Positions 8,001 through 13,557 of a stretch of 16,050 bases of DNA are shown piece after piece. The stretch is taken from assembly GCA_035403225.1 (NCBI GenBank), contig DAONET010000043.1, forward strand, positions 1-16,050, given 5' to 3'. Under the pieces are notes generated by a model. It was not told the origin of the DNA. It made no database searches and saw only the letters and a list, made by a program, of their open reading frames with translations. The stretch's first letter is position 1. Every line of letters begins with the position of its first letter. Both the position numbers and the translations under genes were made by a program. This DNA is from DAIRDK01 sp035403225 (GTDB lineage: Bacteria > Bacteroidota > Bacteroidia > Bacteroidales > FEN-979).

Positions 8001-8325
8001 GGTTTGAATTATAGGTCAGCCTTTTCGCTTCACCCCCGGTGGCAGGCATGACAAATACGTCGAAATTACCGGAACGGTCGGAAGCAAAGGCAATCGTCTT
8101 CCCGTCGTGACTCCAAACCGGCATGTACTCATAAGAGTCGGTGAGCGTCATCGGCGTGGCCGTCCCTCCATCGGAAGGAACCGACCAGATATCACCTTTA
8201 TAACAGAAAAGAATCGTCTTCCCGTCGGGTGAAATAGCAGGATACCGCAACCAGAGCGGATTTTCCTGAGAAAATGATTGAAACGCCACTAATAACAGCA
8301 GCAAGGGAAACCATAGTTTTTTCAT
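5062..8325 (-). CDS. Tricorn-like S41 family serine peptidase, exported
   Basis: 1087 aa, close to the usual length of bacterial tricorn homologues. There is a signal peptide at 1-19 (hydrophobic core, FSQ end), so it is periplasmic. Residues 25-540 carry WD40/PD40-type propeller repeats (ISPDGKTILF, WSHDGKTIAF, FSPDGRSLLY, YSPDGKEVAY, WSPDGKWFLV). A Lys/Glu/Asp-rich linker (566-603) separates them from a second group (about 612-705). Then come the tricorn core domain with catalytic His779 (NASHTG), a PDZ domain (about 795-880) and the S41 domain with nucleophile Ser996 followed by Asp997 (NYSDAH) and Glu1053 (CENNQLEPD). All residues of the tricorn tetrad (His, Ser, Asp, Glu) are therefore present. 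It probably degrades oligopeptides in the periplasm. It is the last gene before the terminator at 4993, 64 bp downstream of the aldo/keto reductase, with no clear promoter of its own. Confidence 0.93.
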   Translation of the reverse strand: MKKLWFPLLLLLVAFQSFSQENPLWLRYPAISPDGKTILFCYKGDIWSVPSDGGTATPMTLTDSYEYMPVWSHDGKTIAFASDRSGNFDVFVMPATGGEAKRLTYNSNREIPWSFTADNSEVIFSAYRQDVVTNAQFPIGVMNELYAAPVKGGKVSQLLSSPALNVCPSSTGDKILYEDLKGYEDDWRKHHTSAIARDIWMYDFNTKNFTKLTSFNGEDRDPVFDANNQDFFYLSEKNGSFNIFKSSITDPSKMTALTKYEKHPVRFLSRSDNSVLCYSYDGEIYTLIPGGEPRKVSVAVFADGRSSQDRIMPVNDGFTEMRLSPNGKEYAYVFRGEVFVSSVDGGFTKRITNTPYQERSVSFSPDGRSLLYAAEANNSWNIYTTSISRKEEPYFYASTVLKTEPVIATEAEEFQPEYSPDGKEVAYLENRVVLKVINLESKKTRMIMPADVNYSYADGDQWYQWSPDGKWFLVQYCLPGRVLFGPEVGLVPADGKGEITDLSLSGYDDFNGKWSSDGKSMIWGCNRNGDHAQGGYITTYDVYELFFSKAAYDRFNLSKEELTLVKDQEEKAKKDKEKEKEKEKDGKKDKDKDKEKEGDVKKDSATVTIDWDNLTDRKEKLTTHTSRLRDWVLSKDGEKLFYFTSFEKDNDLWVTELRTKETKMLAKLGLRSPSMELSSDGKYLLVLADGKPMKVEVESGKAEPLKTSGEMLVKPVEERDYIFNHAWRQFKEKFYVEDMHGVDWKFYYQAYKRFLPYINNNYDFAEILSEMLGEMNASHTGCGYRAGRNNADKTADLGVFFDYEYKGPGLKIAGIVEGGPLDKAASKVKEGCILEKIDGEAIPDTIDFYTLLNRKAGDLTLLSMYNPATGERWEESTKPVSIGTVNELLYKRWVKNRRAEVDKLSGGTIGYVHVRSMDDASMRTVFEEALGRNFEKKALIVDTRFNGGGNIHEQLSDFLNGKKYMDIIPHGQYIGSEPIDKWVKPSIVLIGESNYSDAHLFPVAYKLKNIGKTVGMPVPGTGTFVWWESQIDPTLVFGIPMGGWRTPDGKFCENNQLEPDIKVANDPGIMASGRDQQIEEAVKELMK

Positions 8326-8389
8326 GTTTTTATAATGTTATAGAAAATAAGACGCATTTATGATCTCATTGTTACACCTCTTTTCATTT

Positions 8390-9370
8390 TTACCGGTCAA
8401 TCAATTTTTCATTGTTTTCAGCATACCTGTCTCCGTGAATGTTGATTTTGGAACAAGCAGCGCTGAACTCCATCAGTTCTTCAGCAGAAAATTCAATATT
8501 CACAGCGCCCAGGTTTTCCTCCAACCGTTCCAGCTTTGTCGTTCCCGGGATAGGTACGATCCAGGGTTTCCGGGCAAGCAGCCAGGCAAGGGCAACCTGA
8601 GCAGGGGTAATCTTCTTTTTTACGGCAAAAGCGGCCACCAGATCCACCAGAGGCTGGTTCGCTCTCCTGTTTTCCGGTGTATACCGCGGAAGAGTGCTCC
8701 GGAAATCGGATGGATCGAAGGTCGTATTGCCGGGAATTGTCCCGGTCAGGAATCCCCTCCCTAACGGGCTGAACGGGACAAACCCGATACCCAGTTCCTC
8801 CAGTACCGGGAGAATCTCCTCCTCGGGTTCTCTCCAAAAAAGCGAGTATTCGCTCTGCAAAGCGGTTACCGGCTGTTCGGCATGGGCACGGCGGATCGTT
8901 CTTACTCCCGCTTCGGAAAGGCCAAAATGTTTTACCTTCCCTTCCCTGATCAGATCCTTCACCGTCCCGGCCACCTCCTCGATGGGAACATTCGGATCGA
9001 CACGGTGTTGATAAAACAGGTCGATGGCATCCACCTTCAACCGTCTCAGGGAGGCTTCGGCAACCTGCCTGATATGTTCCGGCCGGCTGTCAAGACCCGA
9101 AGAAGCTTCGGTGACGAAACCGAATTTGGTAGCAATCACTACTTCCCCCTTGAACGGGGATAAGGCTTCGCCCACCAGCTCTTCGTTAATGTATGGACCA
9201 TATACTTCAGCCGTGTCAAACAAGGTGACCCCGCGTTCGACAGCAGCGTGTACCAGCCTGATCATCTCGCTCTTATCCCGTGAGGGGCCATATCCATGGC
9301 TCATCCCCATACACCCCAGGCCTACAGCGGAAACTACCAGACCGCTTTTCCCCAATTCTCTCTTTTTCAT
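8390..9370 (-). CDS. Aldo/keto reductase
   Basis: About 326 aa, cytoplasmic NADPH-dependent oxidoreductase with a TIM-barrel fold. Numbered from the longest frame (ATG at 9415), the tetrad is Asp67 and Tyr72 (FDTAEVYG), Lys97 (IATKFGF) and His137 (FYQHRVD). The C-terminal cofactor segment IPGTTKLERLEENLGA (289-304) binds the NADP phosphate in this family. The opening MKKRELGKSGLVVSAVGLGCMGMS is typical of the AKR group containing YakC-like and pyridoxal/quinone reductases, so the ATG at 9370 is chosen; those at 9382 and 9415 are in frame. The physiological substrate cannot be deduced. It lies 78 bp downstream of the OmpR-type regulator on the same strand and may be cotranscribed with it. Confidence 0.93.
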   Translation of the reverse strand: MKKRELGKSGLVVSAVGLGCMGMSHGYGPSRDKSEMIRLVHAAVERGVTLFDTAEVYGPYINEELVGEALSPFKGEVVIATKFGFVTEASSGLDSRPEHIRQVAEASLRRLKVDAIDLFYQHRVDPNVPIEEVAGTVKDLIREGKVKHFGLSEAGVRTIRRAHAEQPVTALQSEYSLFWREPEEEILPVLEELGIGFVPFSPLGRGFLTGTIPGNTTFDPSDFRSTLPRYTPENRRANQPLVDLVAAFAVKKKITPAQVALAWLLARKPWIVPIPGTTKLERLEENLGAVNIEFSAEELMEFSAACSKINIHGDRYAENNEKLIDR

Positions 9371-9448
9371 TTTCTGTTTCATCACATGCTGGTTTTTACA
9401 AATAACTGATTGCAAATATCTATGCTAATCTACATCACATTTCGCGGA

Positions 9449-10165
9449 TCACAGATCACATTGGGTCTGCTCCCCTGCTCCGATCTTCAACCGGTATCCC
9501 GTATTATGAATATTCTCGATCCTGATCCGGGGATCTTCCTTCAGGATTTTTCGCAGTCTCGAAATGAATACATCGAGGGTCCGGCTGACGAAAAAATCCT
9601 CATTTCCCCATACATTTCGAAGGATCTCTTCCCTCCTGACGATCTTTCCGGAATTTTCCAGTAAGAATAACAGCAGATCCTTTTCTTTCAGGGTGAGCAG
9701 GTGCGACTCCCCGCCGGTATTCAATTGACGGTTTTCATGATCAAACTCAAACAATCCCAGGGACAATGGCGCCGTATTTTCGCGGGAGACAATATTCTTT
9801 CGTTTCAGAAACACCTCAATCTTCAGAACCAGCTCTTCCATGTTGAACGGTTTGGTGATATAATCATCGCCGCCGGTCCTGAGTCCCGTGATCCTGTCTT
9901 CCATCGACGCTCTGGCCGTGAGAAACAGGATGGGGATACCCGGGTTCTTTTCACGGATCCTCGCAGCCAGCGTGAAACCATCCATGTGGGGAAGCATCAC
10001 ATCGAGGATGCATAAATCGTAGGTTGCGTTTCTGAGCATCTCCAGCGCCAGGATTCCGTCTTCGCAAAAATCGACCGAATAGCCCTTGATCATGAGGTTA
10101 TCGCGTGTCACGAACGACAAGGCCAGGTCGTCTTCCACATACAGGATTTTGGCTTTATACTCCAT
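9449..10165 (-). CDS. OmpR/PhoB-family response regulator
   Basis: 238 aa. Receiver domain 5-120 with Asp12/Asp13 (VEDD), phospho-acceptor Asp55 (CILDVMLP), Thr83 (FLTA) and Lys105 (DDYITKPF). The winged-helix domain covers about 134-234 with TLKEKDLLLFLLENSGKIV, SRTLDVFISRLRKIL and the wing NIHNTGYRL. It follows the kinase stop after 12 bp, so both are read from one transcript. OmpR-family regulators bind direct repeats spaced about 11 bp; such an array (11549-11608) lies upstream of the kinase, making autoregulation and control of the DUF1573 gene likely. The overall type resembles the Bacteroides RprY group, but orthology cannot be settled here. Confidence 0.94.
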   Translation of the reverse strand: MEYKAKILYVEDDLALSFVTRDNLMIKGYSVDFCEDGILALEMLRNATYDLCILDVMLPHMDGFTLAARIREKNPGIPILFLTARASMEDRITGLRTGGDDYITKPFNMEELVLKIEVFLKRKNIVSRENTAPLSLGLFEFDHENRQLNTGGESHLLTLKEKDLLLFLLENSGKIVRREEILRNVWGNEDFFVSRTLDVFISRLRKILKEDPRIRIENIHNTGYRLKIGAGEQTQCDL

Positions 10166-10177
10166 ATCGCGTCAGGT

Positions 10178-11479
10178 TTATTCCGGAATTTCGATAATGA
10201 AACACGCTCCATCTGCACGTTCCGGGTCGAGATGGATCGTCCAGCCATGTGCCAGGCAGATAATCCTGACATAATACAACCCCAGCCCGAACCCTTTGGC
10301 CTCCTGAATAGGTCCCGAAGGGATGCGGAAGAACTTATGAAAGATTCGTTTCCGGTATTTGGGATTGATCCCCGGACCATTATCGCTAAAAGCCAGGCAT
10401 ATTGTCTTTTTGCTTTTCCCGAATAGAGCGCTCCCCCGGGATCCCGATGGTTTAATGGACGTGGATATCCGGATCCCCGGGTTCTCCGCCCCGAATTTCA
10501 CGGCGTTGTCAAGCAAATTATGAAAAACATTGGTAAGGTGCATTATATCGGCATGGATGACGTCAGCGCGGGGATCCGTCGATATTTCCAGGGTACCACC
10601 CGGCCTGAGTTGCTCCCGGAAAGTACCGGCAACCGTTCTGATAAATTCATTCAGATCGATGGCCTCTTTTTTCAGACGTAATCCCTTTTTCTCGATCCGG
10701 GCTATCTGCAGAACCTCAGCCACCAGCCGATCCAGCCTCATGTTCTCCTGTTTGATGATGGACCCGTATTTCAAAAGCCGTGCAGGATCTTTCACGATAT
10801 CGGGATTCATGATCACATCTGCCGAAATATTCACCGTCGATATCGGGGTCTTGAACTCATGCGTCATGTTATTGATAAAGTCCTTTTGCATCTCCGATAA
10901 CTGCTTCTGACGGAGAATCACAAAAATAGCGTACACAAAAAAGACCACCGAAAGACTCAGGATGAAGGTGAAAAAGAATAAAATGGTCATATCCCCGGCG
11001 ACGGCATTCTTCAAGGCCGGAAACCTGATTCCGAAGTAATACAGATACTGGCTGTATTTTGGAAGCGTACTCCCCGATTTCATGCCATCTATCGACCCGT
11101 CGACCGAAATATAGTTACCGTACACCATGCTGTCGGTATGACAATCGTAAATGGCGTATTCGTAATCCGTCCTGATATTCATGTGTTCGAATTCATTCCG
11201 GAGATAATACTCCAGCACATTGACATCAATCGGACTGTTGACATCCACCACGAAATAACTCGCAGACAATTGCCTCACCGGGTTTTCCAACGGCGGTACG
11301 GTTTCGTTCAGCCGGCAGATCTTTTCAGCTACGGTCTTGAGACCGACAACAATGCTTTGGTTCAGCTCTTTTTCCTCGGTATTCCAAGCCTTTACAAGGA
11401 AATAGGTCTGGACCGAAATGATGCCGACAATGGATATGGCGCCCAGCAGAACAACTAACCGGATATTACTTCTTCGCAT
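10178..11479 (-). CDS. Membrane sensor histidine kinase (HisKA/HATPase)
   Basis: 433 aa. TM1 at about 8-30, a periplasmic sensor of about 130 residues (31-163) that I do not recognise, and TM2 at about 164-188. The dimerisation domain has the phospho-acceptor in MTHEFKTPIST (His207). The ATPase domain has the N-box NLLDNAVKF (Asn325), G1 box DNGPG (366-370) and G2 box GFGLGL (396-401). A linker rich in Gly/Ser/Lys (343-358) is inserted before the G1 box. No HAMP domain is evident, which fits the RprX-like Bacteroidota kinases. It is the partner of the OmpR-type regulator 12 bp downstream. It is divergent from the DUF1573 gene with a 184-bp shared control region. Confidence 0.94.
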   Translation of the reverse strand: MRRSNIRLVVLLGAISIVGIISVQTYFLVKAWNTEEKELNQSIVVGLKTVAEKICRLNETVPPLENPVRQLSASYFVVDVNSPIDVNVLEYYLRNEFEHMNIRTDYEYAIYDCHTDSMVYGNYISVDGSIDGMKSGSTLPKYSQYLYYFGIRFPALKNAVAGDMTILFFFTFILSLSVVFFVYAIFVILRQKQLSEMQKDFINNMTHEFKTPISTVNISADVIMNPDIVKDPARLLKYGSIIKQENMRLDRLVAEVLQIARIEKKGLRLKKEAIDLNEFIRTVAGTFREQLRPGGTLEISTDPRADVIHADIMHLTNVFHNLLDNAVKFGAENPGIRISTSIKPSGSRGSALFGKSKKTICLAFSDNGPGINPKYRKRIFHKFFRIPSGPIQEAKGFGLGLYYVRIICLAHGWTIHLDPERADGACFIIEIPE

Positions 11480-11548
11480 TCCACTCCTTCTTTTACGATT
11501 ACCTCATAATCCCCGTAAAAATAAGCAGATTGAGATTAACATTTCAGC

Positions 11549-11608
11549 ATTTACACTTCCTTTGCAAAGATTTACATATCATTTACATTCATTTACCATC
11601 TTTTTACA
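11549..11608. promoter_or_regulatory. Six helically phased ATTTACA-like boxes (putative response-regulator operator array)
   Basis: Boxes on the plus strand: ATTTACA 11549, CTTTGCA 11560, ATTTACA 11570, ATTTACA 11581, ATTTACC 11591, TTTTACA 11602. Start-to-start spacings are 11, 10, 11, 10 and 11 bp, an average of 10.6 bp or one helical turn, so all boxes face the same side of the DNA. Tandem sites at this spacing are how OmpR-family dimers bind. The array lies between the divergent kinase/regulator operon and DUF1573. Its last box ends 21 bp before the near-consensus -7 box at 11630, where a -33 element would normally sit, suggesting activation of DUF1573. A minus-strand AATCTTTG (11565-11572, 7 of 8 to -7) lies inside the array, which could give autoregulation. 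Confidence 0.65.
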
Positions 11609-11629
11609 CGGTCCATCCTTCCCCGACCG

Positions 11630-11637
11630 CATCTTTG
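11630..11637 (+). promoter_or_regulatory. Near-consensus -7 element (CATCTTTG) of the DUF1573 gene
   Basis: It matches TAnnTTTG at 7 of 8 positions and lies 26 bp before the ATG at 11664. No TTTG box is found 19-21 bp upstream; the operator array ends there instead, consistent with an activator-dependent promoter. Confidence 0.45.
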
Positions 11638-11663
11638 CAGGAAACAATTTTAAACCATGCCCT

Positions 11664-12095
11664 ATGAAAACAATGATTCTTGCAATGACCATTACCCTGC
11701 TGGGTTTCTTTTCCCCGGCCTTTTCCCAGAAAGCTGCCACAGCGCCGGACGCAGGTAAGCCCGTCACCGAAAACAAAAAGAACGGTCCGGTGGCCGAATT
11801 TGATAAGACCGTTTGTGATATGGGAAACCTCGTTCAAAACACGCCCGGCACTGCTGTTTTCACCCTTACAAACCGCGGAAACGAGCCCCTTCTTATCTCA
11901 TCGGCGACGGGCTCTTGCGGATGCACGAACCTCACTTATTCCAAGGAACCTGTGCTGCCCGGCAAATCAACCACCATTTCGGTAAACTATAACGCCGCCG
12001 CAAAAGGGAACTTCATGAAAACCCTGACCGTGAAAACCAACGCCAGCGATCAGGCCGTCTTTTTACAAATCAAAGGTCAGGTCCTGCCGAAATAG
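11664..12095 (+). CDS. Exported DUF1573 domain protein
   Basis: 143 aa. The signal peptide (1-22, ending AFSQ) indicates export to the periplasm. The DUF1573 domain (about 44-140) shows the family hallmarks: AEFDKTVCDMGNL, a hydrophobic strand with TNRGNEPLLI, and the SCGCT motif (Cys85, Cys87) followed by PGKSTTISVNYN. The fold is Ig/MSP-like; the function of the family is not established, although it is very common in Bacteroidota envelopes. The frame is open much further upstream, but the ATG at 11664 is the only start giving a signal peptide directly. It is divergent from the two-component operon and is probably a target of it. A 78-bp repeat and a terminator hairpin follow the stop. Confidence 0.9.
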   Translation: MKTMILAMTITLLGFFSPAFSQKAATAPDAGKPVTENKKNGPVAEFDKTVCDMGNLVQNTPGTAVFTLTNRGNEPLLISSATGSCGCTNLTYSKEPVLPGKSTTISVNYNAAAKGNFMKTLTVKTNASDQAVFLQIKGQVLPK

Positions 12096-12173
12096 GAAAC
12101 GGTTCCATCGACCTGAAACCTAAATGGACGGCTCAAATCTGGCTAAGGATAATTATTCAGGTTTTTAGGGAAA
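12096..12173. repeat. Intergenic repeat, copy 1
   Basis: It begins directly after the DUF1573 stop codon. It aligns with 13378-13453 at roughly 80% identity with about three 1-base gaps; 12122-12141 is identical over 20 bases. In this copy the ends can fold (ACCTGAA 12111-12117 with TTCAGGT 12156-12162); in copy 2 the same stem has a C-A mismatch, so conservation of the fold is not supported. No protein-coding content is recognised. Confidence 0.8.
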
Positions 12174-12181
12174 GTCATCAT

Positions 12182-12208
12182 GAATCCGGCAACCCTGGTG
12201 CCGGATTC
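12182..12208 (+). terminator. Intrinsic terminator after DUF1573
   Basis: A perfect 10-bp stem (GAATCCGGCA / TGCCGGATTC) with a 7-nt loop, followed by TCTCTTT on the plus strand. The U-tract is short and interrupted. It also lies 35 bp past the stop of the convergent 285-aa gene and may serve both directions. Confidence 0.65.
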
Positions 12209-12243
12209 TCTCTTTGAAAAAGTTTGAAGAAGGTAAAAGGCGC

Positions 12244-13101
12244 CTATAACTTCAGGAGTTTGCGGATATACTTTGTACCCGAAAAATCAACCACTACAAA
12301 ATAGAATCCGCTGGTCAGGTCACCGATAAATATTTCCGTTTCGTTCCATTGATCCGGATTTATTGTTTTACGGGTTCTGCCAAGTTCATCCAGGATTTGT
12401 ATGGAAGTGGGAATCCGGTTTTCACCGGATTGTATGCGAACCTGATCAATGGCCGGATTCGGATAGATGCTGATATCCGGCTCATCTGACCGTGTGTCGG
12501 TCGAAACATTACCCGATGTGAACAGAATGGTGTAAATGGCAGAGTCGTGTGTACTCCACATTAAATAATCAAGTTGATCCATCCCCGCACAAAGAGGAGC
12601 GCCTTTGATGGTGTCATACACCGTGGTATCGCTATGAATGGTATTCATAGGTCCAACCTCTTTTTGGTACTCATATGTAGCGATCCGGTACATGGCGACA
12701 CCGGGCTGTGCGAAATATCCTGTTTCTGAATTAACGACGTAAAAGTAACCTTCCCCAAATCCTCCTATTGCGCCAACCTGGTCCAGGGAATTATTGACTA
12801 TCCTGTGAATGACAGTAGTCCAGGTCATTTCCTGGCTGATAAAAAATCCATGAGTGCTATCAGTAAAGCGCAGATCCAGCGCTACATACCCGTCGTAAAA
12901 AGCCTCCTCTTGTCTTATGATGGTACCATTGTGATACAACTTATAGCCATATCCGTGGTTGCCGACTTCATAATTCTCGAACCAATAGTTCGGATTCTCA
13001 ATAAGTCCGCATTCTGACGGGATAAATCCGCTGGTCTGCGAAAAACCGTGCGAACTTGATAAAATGACCAGCATTGCGATAAAGAGGAGATGCTTTTTCA
13101 T
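12244..13101 (-). CDS. Secreted protein with type IX (Por) C-terminal sorting domain
   Basis: 285 aa. A signal peptide at 1-22 (MKKHLLFIAM..., GFSQ end) is followed by about 185 residues without a recognised domain and a C-terminal sorting domain (209-285). The latter has ISIYPNPAIDQVRI, the middle ILDELGRT strand and the final LTSGFYFVVVDFSGTKYIRKLLKL, the type A signature, so the protein should cross the outer membrane by the type IX system and be anchored or released. The middle part contains FTDSTHGFFIS and VNSETGYFAQ, which resemble blade strands of the neighbouring propeller protein but lack Asp boxes; a degenerate or short propeller is possible. Its own promoter is upstream (13148-13179). 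A fragment of it (residues about 117-137) recurs at 15707-15771. Confidence 0.85.
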   Translation of the reverse strand: MKKHLLFIAMLVILSSSHGFSQTSGFIPSECGLIENPNYWFENYEVGNHGYGYKLYHNGTIIRQEEAFYDGYVALDLRFTDSTHGFFISQEMTWTTVIHRIVNNSLDQVGAIGGFGEGYFYVVNSETGYFAQPGVAMYRIATYEYQKEVGPMNTIHSDTTVYDTIKGAPLCAGMDQLDYLMWSTHDSAIYTILFTSGNVSTDTRSDEPDISIYPNPAIDQVRIQSGENRIPTSIQILDELGRTRKTINPDQWNETEIFIGDLTSGFYFVVVDFSGTKYIRKLLKL

Positions 13102-13147
13102 GGATGGCTGATTTGTTGACCATTGATGCAGATGAGGTATTCACAAA

Positions 13148-13179
13148 CAAATATACTAAAACAAAAATGATAAAATCAA
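13148..13179 (-). promoter_or_regulatory. Promoter of the 285-aa type IX cargo gene
   Basis: On the minus strand, TTG (13179-13177), a 21-bp spacer and TATATTTG (13155-13148) fit the Bacteroidota TTG/TAnnTTTG promoter. The predicted start near 13141 leaves a leader of about 40 nt. Confidence 0.5.
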
Positions 13180-13377
13180 TAGTACGATGTTCATGTCCTA
13201 TTTAATCTCCATCAAGACCATTGAAATACTCATTTAAGGTCTTGTTTTGGGTTGATAATGCATGAAGAGCTGATCTGGTCTAAAAAAAACCGGACAGAAA
13301 TTAAGTATCTATAAATTTCTATCAAGGAAACAAAAACGTGCATATTTACTCCTGAATTCAATGACCATGCCTAAGCA

Positions 13378-13453
13378 GTAAACGGTTTTATCGACCCGAA
13401 ACCCAAATGGACGGCTCAAATCTGTTTAGATAATTTTTCAGGTTATTAGTAAA
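13378..13453. repeat. Intergenic repeat, copy 2
   Basis: The partner of 12096-12173 in the same orientation, 1.28 kb away; 13405-13424 is the 20-base identical core. Here it sits upstream of, and runs up to, the promoter of the 710-aa gene, whereas copy 1 lies in a 3' untranslated region. The position therefore differs, which argues against a shared regulatory role and favours a duplicated segment or a dispersed repeat. Confidence 0.8.
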
Positions 13454-13469
13454 TTTAACCAAAAATACA

Positions 13470-13496
13470 TACCTTTGGGTTAGTCATGTACCCAAA
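13470..13496 (+). promoter_or_regulatory. -7 element with overlapping inverted repeat upstream of the 710-aa gene
   Basis: TACCTTTG (13470-13477) matches TAnnTTTG exactly; the -33 region is weak. The second half of the -7 box is part of a perfect 7-bp inverted repeat, TTTGGGT (13474-13480) and ACCCAAA (13490-13496), with 9 bp between. This could be an operator covering the transcription start or a 5' hairpin in the transcript. Confidence 0.45.
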
Positions 13497-13557
13497 AATT
13501 GAGGAGATCATGTTTCGCGATTAAGCCTGCTCATAGGGTGGTATTTAGAATCGTCTC

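Larger units (their letters stand above)
13102..13557. other. 456-bp gene-free divergent intergenic region
   Basis: An AT-rich spacer between divergent type IX cargo genes. It holds the minus-strand promoter of the 285-aa gene, a 7-bp inverted repeat (CAAGACC 13213-13219, GGTCTTG 13238-13244), copy 2 of the intergenic repeat and the plus-strand promoter of the 710-aa gene. I see no ORF or RNA gene in 13245-13377. Confidence 0.7.

Noticed and set aside
11418..11663. N-terminal extension of the DUF1573 frame
   Set aside because: The open frame runs through the operator array and promoter, and the signal peptide begins at the ATG at 11664.
13213..13244. Inverted repeat CAAGACC/GGTCTTG as a terminator
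   Set aside because: A 7-bp stem with an 18-nt loop and only four T's, with no gene ending nearby. It is too weak to call.
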